DNA of 64,000 nucleotides from WGAB01 sp964406105 (GTDB lineage Bacteria; Hydrothermota; Hydrothermia; WGAB01). The notes under the pieces are model-generated. The model ran no database searches. It was not told where the DNA came from and saw only the letters and a program-made list of their open reading frames with translations. Location: assembly GCA_964406105.1 (NCBI GenBank), contig CAYOQK010000024.1, positions 1-64,000 on the forward strand, given 5' to 3'. Numbering within the stretch: the stretch's first letter is position 1; every line of letters begins with the position of its first letter. Made by a program: the position numbers and the translations under genes. This document shows, piece after piece, positions 33,001 through 42,079 of this stretch.

Positions 33001-34811
33001 TTCACGATCAGAAACTTGGTTCGTTTCACCTGTCCCGTGGCGTGGTCCCGAACCACCACGTAGTACAGGCCCGTGGCCACTGGAAACCCGCGGTCGCTGA
33101 TCAGGTTCCAGGCTTCCTCGCCGCTATAGGGATCATCGTGCTCCAGGGTTTTCACCAAGTCTCCAGCGAGGTTGTAGATGTAAAGGGTCGCCCGCTGGGG
33201 TAGGTTGTAGAACCGGATCTGGCGGCCATAGGCGCCTGGAGCATCAAACCGCGAGGAAAGGTGATAGGGGTTGGGGTATACGCCGATTTCTCGGTCTGGC
33301 TCGCTGGTGGGCGGGGTGCCAGGCACCACTCGGGTGGCGTTGTTTCTTAGGGCACTTTCCAGCGGTGGGAGGCCGATTTCAGGATCCCCTTGGTCAAAGG
33401 AAGTGACGGCGTACTCGTACACAAACCCGTTCTTCAGGCCGGTATCCTCAAACCGGTACCAGCCGCGATAGGCGCCGGTATCCACCGTGTCCGGCAGGCC
33501 CACGTTAAAGCCCAGGGAATCCACCCGATCAAACTCCTTCAGCAGGATCCAGGTGGTATCTGGCCAGTGTCGTCGGTACACCCGATACCCTTCAAAGTCC
33601 AATTTTCCGGTGCTGGGGTCGGGGGCGGTCTCTGGGCTTCGGTCCCAGTAGAGGGTGGCCCTGTGGTTCCCAGGGATCACCACCAGGCGTGGGGAAGGCG
33701 GAGGACCAGGGAGAACGTAGTGGGCATCGTAGGCCTTCTGGGCCCATCCGGCGTTTTCCAGCAGATGGTCCAATGATTCCCCACCCACAAAGGCCACCAC
33801 CAACTGCACCGAATCCTGGTTAGACAACGAAGCAAAGGGGCCCACGGAGATCATGGAAATGGGATCGGGGTAGCCGTGTTCGGCCACGTACTCATCATCC
33901 ACATCTGGATCACGTAGAGTGTCGCTCAGGAGCTGGTAGCGTTGGATGTCCGACACCGAACCGGTCATGTCTTGCCAGGACCACCACTGGAAACCCACCT
34001 GCAGAGAATCCAGGGGAATTCGGTGGTCATTGAACGCCACCCCCAGGAGTTTGAGCCCAATATACTGGGTGGCCACGGTGTCAAAGCCGTCGTTCCGCTC
34101 GTAAATGAGGTGCAAGGAATCCAGGTACACCAAACGTTTGTGCTGAAAGAAGGGGGTTCGGCCGAACTGGTCGCCCCAGAACTCCCGGTTACCAGTGACC
34201 AATTCGGCGTACATGCCCAAGAAGAGATCCAGGAGCAGCCCCAGGCCCGTGTAGTGAACGGTGTAGGTAACGATTACGAAATCGTCGGCAAAGGGGTAAC
34301 TCCAGGCATAACTGCGGAGATCCACCTTCAGGTGCAGCGGGGTGTGGTTGGGTACAGGTTGGAGATCGTCGTAGAAGGTGGCCAAGAAATCCTCCTCGGA
34401 GACGGCCTCAGGTGAGTAGTAGGGAGAGGTCAACAGGCTGGAGCGGATGCGTATGGTGTCGCTATCTGCTGGGGTGGGGTAAAACTCAAAGCCCTCAGAG
34501 CCTGCGGTGGCGCTGGTGGCGTCCACCACGCCGGTGGTCACCAGGGTATCGCCCTCGGTGGTCACCGCACCCACCCAAAGGCCTCCCCGATACAGGTGTT
34601 CGGTACCCGACCCCCGGGGGTACTCCAAGGAGGGCAAGGGGTCGCCGGTGGCAGGGTCATACACCCGGAACCCGTTGCCCAGCATGCCAAAGTTGGTAAT
34701 GGTCAACGACAGGTTGCCCACCCGGGTGTAGTGGGTGATGTCGGTTTTTGCGACCAGAGGGGCCACAACGAGGCCCACTCCGACGAAAACGGGCCAGAGG
34801 CGTCGGATCAC
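32997..34811 (-). CDS. Secreted protein with Fn3-like and T9SS-like C-terminal domains
   Basis: A 604-aa exported protein with signal peptide VFVGVGLVVAPLVAK. The body (NLSLTITNFGMLGNG, RGSGTEHLYRGGLWVG, SNQDSVQLVVAFVGG) belongs to a group of FCB secreted proteins of unknown function. An Fn3-like module (about 400-500) precedes a classical C-terminal sorting domain with VYPNPY, RFYNLPQRATLYIYNLAGD and VATGLYYVVVRD. It overlaps both neighbours by 4 nt. It is likely a T9SS cargo displayed with the PorV-like protein two genes upstream. Confidence 0.82.
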   Translation of the reverse strand: MIRRLWPVFVGVGLVVAPLVAKTDITHYTRVGNLSLTITNFGMLGNGFRVYDPATGDPLPSLEYPRGSGTEHLYRGGLWVGAVTTEGDTLVTTGVVDATSATAGSEGFEFYPTPADSDTIRIRSSLLTSPYYSPEAVSEEDFLATFYDDLQPVPNHTPLHLKVDLRSYAWSYPFADDFVIVTYTVHYTGLGLLLDLFLGMYAELVTGNREFWGDQFGRTPFFQHKRLVYLDSLHLIYERNDGFDTVATQYIGLKLLGVAFNDHRIPLDSLQVGFQWWSWQDMTGSVSDIQRYQLLSDTLRDPDVDDEYVAEHGYPDPISMISVGPFASLSNQDSVQLVVAFVGGESLDHLLENAGWAQKAYDAHYVLPGPPPSPRLVVIPGNHRATLYWDRSPETAPDPSTGKLDFEGYRVYRRHWPDTTWILLKEFDRVDSLGFNVGLPDTVDTGAYRGWYRFEDTGLKNGFVYEYAVTSFDQGDPEIGLPPLESALRNNATRVVPGTPPTSEPDREIGVYPNPYHLSSRFDAPGAYGRQIRFYNLPQRATLYIYNLAGDLVKTLEHDDPYSGEEAWNLISDRGFPVATGLYYVVVRDHATGQVKRTKFLIVK

Positions 34812-35821
34812 GGTTCACCTCCCTCGCTTCCTGGCCGCACCGGTCGGATGTACTTTTCCAGCCATTCTCCCTGGGGGCTTTGGAAGGCGATGTACAGGGT
34901 CATGCCGTCGGGGGTGGTGGCACAGGACACCGGCCGGGCCATGGAGTCATCCGGGTGCCGGGTTTCCACGACGAAGGCGCCGGTAGATCCAAACTTCTGC
35001 ACCCGGTGGTTGCCGTAATCGGCCACGTACACCGCCCCGGAGGTGTCCACCGAAACGTCCACGGGCTGCAGGAAATAGCCAGGCAGGGTGTCGCCCTCGT
35101 GTGAGGTTCCGCCCAGGTGCAGGAGATTCACGCGGGGCGTATCCACGGAGATGGCCTCCACCCAGTTGTGGCCGGTGCTGGCGACATACACCGCTCCCTG
35201 GTGGTAAAACAGGCCGCGGGGATCCTCCACGTTGAGGATCCCTGAGCCTGGGCCTGCCAGGGTGTCCAACAGGTTTCCAGAGGTATCACACACCAGCACC
35301 AGGTCCAGGTTTCGCACCGACAGGTACAGGCGATGCTGATCGTCCACGGTGAGGCCCCCGGGCACCAACTGCTGCCACAGGGTATCGGGCTGGCCGTTGA
35401 CGGTATCCACCCGTTGGACCAGCCACCGGTCAATGGCAAAGGCCGCCACAGGGGTACCTCCCAGGGAAAAGCCTCGGATCTCTTGTTGGGCGGAGTCCAC
35501 CACCCACAGGGTGAAATCCGGGGCTTGGGCCACCGCCACAGGTGTTTCCAAGCCTTCAAAGGCTACCGAGGACGGGACCCCGTTGGTGAAGAACCTGCGG
35601 AGCCCTTGCTGATCCACCACGTAAAGAAAGCCGTCTCGTCCCAGGTACAGATCGCGAACCCCCTGCACCTCCAGGGGCACTTCGGGCCAGCCTTCCACCC
35701 GTACATAGGAGGATTCCGGGGGCATTCCGGTGTTCCCCACCGGAGGCAGCGGGTACTTTCGGCCGCACCCCAGCATCAGCAGGGTTGCCCATGTGATGAG
35801 GCCCAGGGTTCCCGTTCTCAT
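34808..35821 (-). CDS. NHL-repeat propeller lipoprotein
   Basis: A 337-aa protein. LLMLGC with Cys19 is a lipobox. The rest holds NHL/SMP-30-like propeller blades (DLYLGRDGFLYVVDQQGLRRF, DVSVDTSGAVYVADYGNHRVQKFG). Such propellers bind proteins or glycans; no catalytic residues are evident. It overlaps genes on both sides by 4 nt within the envelope operon. Confidence 0.83.
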   Translation of the reverse strand: MRTGTLGLITWATLLMLGCGRKYPLPPVGNTGMPPESSYVRVEGWPEVPLEVQGVRDLYLGRDGFLYVVDQQGLRRFFTNGVPSSVAFEGLETPVAVAQAPDFTLWVVDSAQQEIRGFSLGGTPVAAFAIDRWLVQRVDTVNGQPDTLWQQLVPGGLTVDDQHRLYLSVRNLDLVLVCDTSGNLLDTLAGPGSGILNVEDPRGLFYHQGAVYVASTGHNWVEAISVDTPRVNLLHLGGTSHEGDTLPGYFLQPVDVSVDTSGAVYVADYGNHRVQKFGSTGAFVVETRHPDDSMARPVSCATTPDGMTLYIAFQSPQGEWLEKYIRPVRPGSEGGEP

Positions 35822-36804
35822 CTTACCTCCAGGCTGATCCGGTCCACGTCGCCCAGGTATCCCATACCGGTACGGGCGTAATCAAAGGCGATCTGGTGTC
35901 CGCCCACCGACACCCGAACCCCAAAGCCCAGGCTTAGGCCTGAGGGCAGGGTTTCTCTACCTGGTCCTCGGCCGTTCAGTTGGTACCCGGCCCGAAGGAA
36001 CAGTTTGTGGGCCACCGTGTATTCGGCTCCCAACCGGAAGGTTTCCATGAAGTCTGAGGGCTTTTCCAGTTGCAGGGCCAGGAGCAACGACCGCGTTGCG
36101 TATCCGGAAACCCCCATGCGATACACCACGGGCAAGGCAAAGGCTTGGTACATGGAGCCATCTTGGGGACGAACATCCGGGCCGATGTTGCTCAGGGCCA
36201 CGCCCACTTGGATGCCTCGGTACCCCACATCGTACAGGGTGCCAAGATCCAGCGCCACGCCGAAGGTTCGGGTTACGTAAAGGTCTTCGCCGAGCACCTT
36301 GAGGTTCACTCCGAAGGAAAAGCGATCGCTGATCCGGAGGGCATAGTTCAGGCCAGCGAGGTAATCGCCGTAGCGGAAATACTCGCCGGTGCCTTCGGGG
36401 TGGTACTCGTCGGTCACCCGCATGGGATCGGTGCCCAGGTAGCCCACGAAGAGGCCCCAGGCACTCCCCTGTCGCCAGGGTTGGGCCCAAGCGACAAAGG
36501 TGTACTGCACATCTACAGGCCACAGAGCGTGCGATGCTCCAGCCACAGGTCCCCTCAGGAAGCCGATCCCTGCGGGATTCCAGTAGGGGGCGGTCGCGTC
36601 GGTAGCCTGGGAAACGTAAGCCCCACCCAAGCCTACGGCCCGTGCGCCCACACCGATCTTGAGGAAGGCGAAGGCGGTGGTTCCCACCTTTTGGCCTCCC
36701 AGGATTTCAAAGAACCCGGCATTCAGGGGTGGGGTAAGGAACCCGATCGCGAGGCAAAGCCCCCACCACCAAGCCCAGAAGTGTTGCCGTGTGTTGTTTT
36801 GCAT
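35818..36804 (-). CDS. PorV/PorQ-family outer-membrane protein
   Basis: A 328-aa FadL-like beta-barrel. KVGTTAFAFLKIGVGARAVGLGGAYVSQATDATAPYWNPAGIG (in parts) is the diagnostic PorV/PorQ start; amphipathic strands fill the rest. In T9SS bacteria PorV carries cargo after its passage through the outer membrane. The ATG at 36804 has GAGGAG upstream; a TTG at 36816 would touch the stop of the receptor gene but is less likely. Confidence 0.88.
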   Translation of the reverse strand: MQNNTRQHFWAWWWGLCLAIGFLTPPLNAGFFEILGGQKVGTTAFAFLKIGVGARAVGLGGAYVSQATDATAPYWNPAGIGFLRGPVAGASHALWPVDVQYTFVAWAQPWRQGSAWGLFVGYLGTDPMRVTDEYHPEGTGEYFRYGDYLAGLNYALRISDRFSFGVNLKVLGEDLYVTRTFGVALDLGTLYDVGYRGIQVGVALSNIGPDVRPQDGSMYQAFALPVVYRMGVSGYATRSLLLALQLEKPSDFMETFRLGAEYTVAHKLFLRAGYQLNGRGPGRETLPSGLSLGFGVRVSVGGHQIAFDYARTGMGYLGDVDRISLEVR

Positions 36805-36812
36805 ACCGCTCC

Positions 36813-39422
36813 TCAAAAGTTTGCCGACAGGCCGATTTGGACACTTCGGGGTTCCCGATACCGAGCGGGGTTGAGCATCATCTCAGGGGTCGTGCGGGGC
36901 GGCAGCGGATCTCCAGGTTCGTAGGCTCGCCCTGTCACCGGGTTCACGTAGTACACGTTCCGGTGATTGAACAGGTTCCGCACCGACACCTGGAGGGTCC
37001 AGGAGCCGTGGAGCCAGCGGAACCCCTTTCGGAAGGACACATCTACCCGATGCCAAGGGGGTCCCAGCCGAGAGTTCCGCTCTCCGGGGTTGCCCAGGGT
37101 GTCTATTGGGGTATAGCGTCGGCCAGCGCTGTAGGAGGCGTTGACCACCAGTTGCCAGTCGTCGGGCAGGGTCCAGCGGCCGAGCACCGGGTGTTCGCCT
37201 GGGCCCCAGCGATACCCCAGGGTGAGGAACAGTTCGTACGGGCGGTCCCACCGCAGGTACCATTCGCCCAGGCTCTCCTCGGCGCCCACGAAATAGAAGT
37301 CTTCCTCGGTGGAAGACCGTCCTTTGGCCTGGGACAGGGTCCATTCCAAACGGCCGAACCAATGGCGAAACAGGCGGCGTTCCCACCGCCCCTCCAGGCC
37401 CACGGTGCGCGCATAATCGGCGTTGAAGTACATCCAGTAATCCGGATTCGGAGGGATGCCGGGCACCTTGCGGGCCGTAGGGTAGTTAAAAATGTCCTTG
37501 TAATACGCCACCAGGGACACCTTGGTGTGATCGTTCAACAGGTGTTCCCAACCGAGCTCATAGGCCACGGTCACCTGGGGTTTGAGGTGGGGATTGCCCA
37601 CCAACTCGTAGGACGAAGAGGCCCGCACCCCCAACTTGGAGTACACGTACTTGAAATCGGGCATTTGGGAAAAATGGCCGTAGGAAAAGAAGAACTTGTC
37701 CACATCGGTTACAGGGTAAGCAATGCCGATCCTGGGACTAAGGTGACCCTTGTAGCGGTAGCCCAGACGAGGAATCCGAGGGGTTTCGTCCAGGTACCGC
37801 TGGTACTCCTGGGCCACGATGGGGGCCAGATCGCCGGAGGCCAACCCGCGTTCCACCCCTCGGTCCAGGTACCGGCCGGGCACCCAAAAGTCGTACCGCA
37901 GCCCCACGTTGGCCACCATCCCCGCAAAGGTGATCCGATCCTGCAGGTACAAGCCGCCTCTGGTGGTGTACACCCGATACACATCGTGGTTCAGGCCCAA
38001 CCCATCGGGGGAGTAGAACCAGGGGTACTGGATATCAATCCACTGGGCCTCGGTGTAGTTCAGGAGGAGGCCCATTTTGGTGGTGTGCACAGCCCTGGGC
38101 ATCACGGTCCAGTCGGCCTTCAAGATGTAGCTCTCCACGTAGTGGTCGTGCCAGTACGGTGCATCGCCCGCATCGTAAAAGCCATAGGGCGGGACATCGT
38201 CCCGCCGCTCCTGGTACTCGCTCCAGTGCTTGCCCTGTACATCCAGGTGGAGGTTGGAGAACACCCGGGAAAGCCGCACCTCGTAAAAGGACCGGGGAGA
38301 AAGCATCTCCTTGTAGGAAAGGATGGCCTGGTTGGAATGTCGGGTGAACACAGGGTAATGGTCCAGGATCTCAATGTAGCGATAAGGAAAGCCGTAGGCG
38401 AAGGGGTAATCGCGTCGGTAGTAAAAGTAGCCTTGATTGATCTCCAACGACTGGGTAAAGGTGAGGTAAAGCTTTCGGCGGTCGTTGGGCGTAGCTGCCA
38501 GTTTGAGGATGGCTGAGAGTTCGTTCTCCTCTCGGGGAGAGAGCCGATCCGTGCCCACCACCGAGGAGTACAAAGGACGGCCCACATGGGGCAGATAGGT
38601 GTCGGTGGTGCGGTAAAACAGGTTGCCGAACACCGTGAGCCGACCCAACAACGGAGCCTTTTGAACCAGGGGGCCGGAGAGCGAAGCGTCCACTTGATCG
38701 GTGTTAAAGAAACGGAACAGATACGGGTGGTCGGTACGCACCGAGGCCGAGGTGTGCCAGCGGTCACCCCCTTCCCGGATCTCCACCTGGATCACGCCCG
38801 ACATGGCCTCGCCGTGTTCGGCATTGAAGCCTCCCAGCACGGCCTCGTACTCTTGAATCGCCGAGGAGGGGATGTACACCGTAAACGCATTGCCCGACAG
38901 GGGGTCCCGCACTGGAATGCCGTCAATCATCATGACGATCTCGTTGGTGCGGCCGCCCCGGATGTGCACCTCGCGGGTACCGAAACTCACCACCCCCGCC
39001 TGGGTGCTTAAGGCGGTAACCGCGTTGGTGGCGCCCAGGTTCTCCAGGTCTTGGGAACTGAGGTTGCGCAGGGTTGCGCTCACCTTTTGTTCCAGCAGGG
39101 GGCGTTTGGCGGTCACCACGATCTCCTGTTCCAGGGTGATGGCCTCCTCTTCCAAGTAGAAGTCCAGGGTAACGGGGGTGTTGCCCCGAACCTCCACGGT
39201 GTAGGTTTTATCGGTATAGCCGAGCATGGAGGCCGTGATCCGGTACTTTCCCGGTGGCACATCAGGGATCACATAGGCTCCGTTTTCGTCGGTGGCCGCC
39301 CCCAAAGGAGTGCCTTCCAGGTAAACGTTGGCACCGGGCAGGCCTTTGCCCGTGCGGGCGTCATACACGTGTCCCTGCACGAAGCCACTGACCAGTACCA
39401 GCACAGGCACCCAAGCGAGCAT
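36813..39422 (-). CDS. TonB-dependent receptor with carboxypeptidase-regulatory-like domain
   Basis: An 869-aa outer-membrane receptor. A short signal sequence is followed by a carboxypeptidase-regulatory-like/CarbopepD domain (about 17-95: GHVYDARTGKGLPGANVYLEGT), a plug domain (about 100-220: VTAKRPLLEQKVSATLRN, VHIRGGRTNEIVMMIDGIPV) and a barrel of about 600 residues ending in a terminal Phe (IGLSANF). It is SusC/OAR-like. No SusD is present; its partners are the PorV-like protein and lipoproteins downstream. The ATG follows a TATACT -10 by 7 nt and lacks a ribosome-binding site. Confidence 0.93.
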   Translation of the reverse strand: MLAWVPVLVLVSGFVQGHVYDARTGKGLPGANVYLEGTPLGAATDENGAYVIPDVPPGKYRITASMLGYTDKTYTVEVRGNTPVTLDFYLEEEAITLEQEIVVTAKRPLLEQKVSATLRNLSSQDLENLGATNAVTALSTQAGVVSFGTREVHIRGGRTNEIVMMIDGIPVRDPLSGNAFTVYIPSSAIQEYEAVLGGFNAEHGEAMSGVIQVEIREGGDRWHTSASVRTDHPYLFRFFNTDQVDASLSGPLVQKAPLLGRLTVFGNLFYRTTDTYLPHVGRPLYSSVVGTDRLSPREENELSAILKLAATPNDRRKLYLTFTQSLEINQGYFYYRRDYPFAYGFPYRYIEILDHYPVFTRHSNQAILSYKEMLSPRSFYEVRLSRVFSNLHLDVQGKHWSEYQERRDDVPPYGFYDAGDAPYWHDHYVESYILKADWTVMPRAVHTTKMGLLLNYTEAQWIDIQYPWFYSPDGLGLNHDVYRVYTTRGGLYLQDRITFAGMVANVGLRYDFWVPGRYLDRGVERGLASGDLAPIVAQEYQRYLDETPRIPRLGYRYKGHLSPRIGIAYPVTDVDKFFFSYGHFSQMPDFKYVYSKLGVRASSSYELVGNPHLKPQVTVAYELGWEHLLNDHTKVSLVAYYKDIFNYPTARKVPGIPPNPDYWMYFNADYARTVGLEGRWERRLFRHWFGRLEWTLSQAKGRSSTEEDFYFVGAEESLGEWYLRWDRPYELFLTLGYRWGPGEHPVLGRWTLPDDWQLVVNASYSAGRRYTPIDTLGNPGERNSRLGPPWHRVDVSFRKGFRWLHGSWTLQVSVRNLFNHRNVYYVNPVTGRAYEPGDPLPPRTTPEMMLNPARYREPRSVQIGLSANF

Positions 39423-39429
39423 CGGGGAA

Positions 39430-39459
39430 AGTATAGGCCCTGGCGCGGCACACCCACAA
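39430..39459 (-). promoter_or_regulatory. Leaderless promoter of the envelope operon
   Basis: On the minus strand TTGTGG (39459-39454), 18 nt, TATACT (39435-39430). The start codon of the receptor (39422) is 7 nt beyond, so transcription would begin at or next to the ATG. Confidence 0.5.
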
Positions 39460-39664
39460 GGCGAGGGAGGTTTCTGGCAACCTCGGCCCCACGTCCCTGG
39501 AGGTCTTACCGGGGGCCTTGCCTTTTACTTGAGCCCCAAGGGGTTGCAACGTGCTCGCTGCCGAAGAAAATGGGGTTGGGCGGGTTTATAAGTTTACGGC
39601 CCTCGGCCCGTTTCCCTTTGCCCATTCCTTCCCGGTGTTCCCAAGCCTCCGGTGGCCAGAGCCC

Positions 39665-39700
39665 TTGACACCCCCCTTACAATTGGAGAAACCAAGGGGG
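39665..39700 (+). promoter_or_regulatory. Control region of the beta-oxidation operon
   Basis: A perfect TTGACA (39665-39670) is followed by CCCCCTT (39672-39678) and its exact complement AAGGGGG (39694-39700), 15 nt apart. The right arm is also the ribosome-binding site of the gene at 39708. A TACAAT (39678-39683) is too close to the TTGACA to be its -10. The inverted repeat could be a repressor site or an mRNA hairpin hiding the ribosome-binding site. Confidence 0.45.
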
Positions 39701-39707
39701 CTTTGCC

Positions 39708-42065
39708 ATGCATCACATCCAAAAGGCAGCTGTACTCGGAGCCGGGACCATGGGGAGCCAGATCGCTGCCCACCTCGCCAACATTGGCGTGGATGTCCTG
39801 CTCCTGGACATCGTGCCGCCCGATGCTCAAGACCCGCAGGATCGCAATCGTTTCCCTCGCTTGGCCCTGCAAAGGCTTCAGAAGTCTCAACCCCCGGCTT
39901 TTTACCACCCTGATTTTGCGGGTCGCATCCGCATCGGGAACTTTGAGGACGATCTCCCCAAGGTCTCGGAGGTGGACTGGATCGTGGAGGCCGTGGTAGA
40001 ACGGCTGGACATCAAGCGCGCCCTGTTTGAGCGCGTGGAGCAGTTCCGGACTCCCGGCACCCTGGTGAGCACCAACACCTCCGGGCTCTCGGTGAATCAG
40101 CTGGCCGCAGGGCGGTCCGAGGATTTCCGCCGCCACTTCCTGGGCACCCACTTCTTCAATCCTCCGCGCTTCATGAAGCTCTTGGAACTGGTGCCCCAGC
40201 AAGACACAGACCCCGAGGTGCTTCGGTTCATGGTGGATTTCGGCCGACGCCGGCTGGGAAAAGGTGTGGTGATCGCCAAAGACACCCCCAACTTCATCGC
40301 CAACCGTTTGGGCGTGTTCGGCATCCTGCACACCATCCACACCATGGTGGAAATGGATCTCACCGTGGAGGAGGTGGATGCCATCACGGGACGAGCCATG
40401 GGGCGACCCCGCACCGCCACCTTCCGCACCATAGACCTGGTGGGCTTGGATGTGCTCCTGCACGTTGCCCGCAATGTCTACGAGAACGCACCCAACGACG
40501 AGATGCGAGAGATCTTCAAACCCCCGGAGTTTCTGGAAAAGATGGTGGAACGGGGGCTCCTGGGCGACAAAGCCGGTGGCGGCTTTTACAAGAAGGAAAA
40601 CGGTCGCCGCTTGGTGCTGGACTGGAAAACCCTGGAATACCGGGAACGACAGAAGCCGAAGTTCGCCTCGGTGGACACGGCCCTGTTAGAGGACACCCCA
40701 GAGGCCCGAATCCGGGTACTGCTCCAAGGCAAGGATAAGGCCGCGGAGTTCGCCTGGCGTACGCTCTCGGCCTTCCTGACGTATGCGGCCCGCCGTATCC
40801 CTGAGATCGCCGACGATATCCTCAGCGTGGACAACGCCATCAAATGGGGCTTCAACTTCCGCCTGGGTCCCTTTGAAACCTACGATGCCATCGGAGTGCG
40901 GTGGTTCGTGGAACGGCTGGAACAGGAAGGCCAACCGGTACCTGAACGGGTGCAGGAACTCCTGGACGCAGGGAAAGACCGGTTTTACCTGCAAGAACCC
41001 ACCCGTCGGCTGTACTTTGACTTCACCCGCAAAGACCACGTCCCCGAGGAACTGCCCGAAGGGGTTATCGTGCTGGAATACCTGAAGGCAGAGGGCCGCG
41101 AAGTTCTGGCGAATCCCGAGGCCAGCCTCATTGACCTGGGCGATGGCGTCGCCCTGCTGGAGTTCCACACCAAAGCCAATGCCTTGGGTCCAGGCACCAT
41201 CCAGATGATCTTTGACAGCCTGGAAAAGGTCCGCAGCGACTTTGACGCCTTGGTGCTGGGCAACCGAGGCCGCCACTTCTCCGCGGGCGCAAACCTGGCG
41301 TTGATCCTGCAGGCCATCGCCGAGGAGGAATGGGACGAACTGGACTACATGGTGCGGCGGTTCCAGCAGGCGGCTATGGCGCTCAAGTACTTTGAGAAGC
41401 CCGTGGTGGCCGCACCCTTTGGACGGGTACTCGGTGGAGGCACGGAGATCACCATGCACACCCACCGGGCCCAGGCGGCCGCCGAGACCTACATGGGGCT
41501 GGTGGAGGTGGCCGTAGGCCTGCTGCCTGCAGGCGGTGGCACCAAGGAAACCCTGATCCGCTTTACCCAGGACATCATGGCAATCCCAGATGCCGATCCC
41601 TACCCCTTCCTGCGGGAGGCCCTGACCCAGATCGGGATGGCTAAGGTGTCCATGAGCGCCTACGAGGCCCAACAGATGCGGTACCTGCGGCCCGGCGACG
41701 GTGTAACGATCAACGACGATTTCCTGCTGCACGACGCCAAACAGGTGGCTTTAGAGATGGCTCGTACGGGGTTCACACCGCCCACCCCGAAGAAGATCAA
41801 GGTCACCGGTGAATCCGGCTTTGCGTATCTCCAGATGCTCATCTACAACCTGCTGGAGGGCAAACAGATCACTGAGCACGATGCCTTTATCGTCACCCAG
41901 ATCGCTCGGGTACTCACCGGAGGCTCTGTTCCTTACGGCACCGAGCTCACGGAGCAGGATCTGCTGGATTTGGAGCGTGAGGCCTTCCTGCGGCTCTGTG
42001 GCACAGAGAAAACGCAGCAGCGCATCATCCACATGCTCAACACCGGCAAACCCCTCCGCAACTAA
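39708..42065 (+). CDS. 3-hydroxyacyl-CoA dehydrogenase/enoyl-CoA hydratase fusion (FadN/FadB-like)
   Basis: A 785-aa bifunctional beta-oxidation enzyme. The NAD-binding Rossmann motif VLGAGTMGSQIAAHLANIG is at the N-terminus, the dehydrogenase C-terminal domains follow to about 450 (GTHFFNPPRFMKLLELV, DTPNFIANRLG), and a crotonase domain ends the protein (NRGRHFSAGANL oxyanion segment, MGLVEVAVGLLPAGGGTKE with catalytic Glu). The dehydrogenase-first order matches the B. subtilis FadN type rather than E. coli FadB. It heads a four-gene operon with 14-nt gaps. Confidence 0.94.
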   Translation: MHHIQKAAVLGAGTMGSQIAAHLANIGVDVLLLDIVPPDAQDPQDRNRFPRLALQRLQKSQPPAFYHPDFAGRIRIGNFEDDLPKVSEVDWIVEAVVERLDIKRALFERVEQFRTPGTLVSTNTSGLSVNQLAAGRSEDFRRHFLGTHFFNPPRFMKLLELVPQQDTDPEVLRFMVDFGRRRLGKGVVIAKDTPNFIANRLGVFGILHTIHTMVEMDLTVEEVDAITGRAMGRPRTATFRTIDLVGLDVLLHVARNVYENAPNDEMREIFKPPEFLEKMVERGLLGDKAGGGFYKKENGRRLVLDWKTLEYRERQKPKFASVDTALLEDTPEARIRVLLQGKDKAAEFAWRTLSAFLTYAARRIPEIADDILSVDNAIKWGFNFRLGPFETYDAIGVRWFVERLEQEGQPVPERVQELLDAGKDRFYLQEPTRRLYFDFTRKDHVPEELPEGVIVLEYLKAEGREVLANPEASLIDLGDGVALLEFHTKANALGPGTIQMIFDSLEKVRSDFDALVLGNRGRHFSAGANLALILQAIAEEEWDELDYMVRRFQQAAMALKYFEKPVVAAPFGRVLGGGTEITMHTHRAQAAAETYMGLVEVAVGLLPAGGGTKETLIRFTQDIMAIPDADPYPFLREALTQIGMAKVSMSAYEAQQMRYLRPGDGVTINDDFLLHDAKQVALEMARTGFTPPTPKKIKVTGESGFAYLQMLIYNLLEGKQITEHDAFIVTQIARVLTGGSVPYGTELTEQDLLDLEREAFLRLCGTEKTQQRIIHMLNTGKPLRN

Positions 42066-42079
42066 CAGGAGGAACCATC

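Larger units (their letters stand above)
39423..39707. other. Intergenic region between the envelope operon and the beta-oxidation operon
   Basis: 285 bp with no credible gene. It holds the leftward promoter at 39430-39459 and the rightward control region at 39665-39700. The middle part (39460-39660) shows nothing I can name. Confidence 0.5.

Noticed and set aside
36805..36816. TTG start at 36816 for the PorV-like protein
   Set aside because: The ATG at 36804 has a GAGGAG site directly upstream and is the better start.
39665..39683. TTGACA with TACAAT as a promoter
   Set aside because: The two boxes are only 7 nt apart, far too close for one sigma-70-type promoter.
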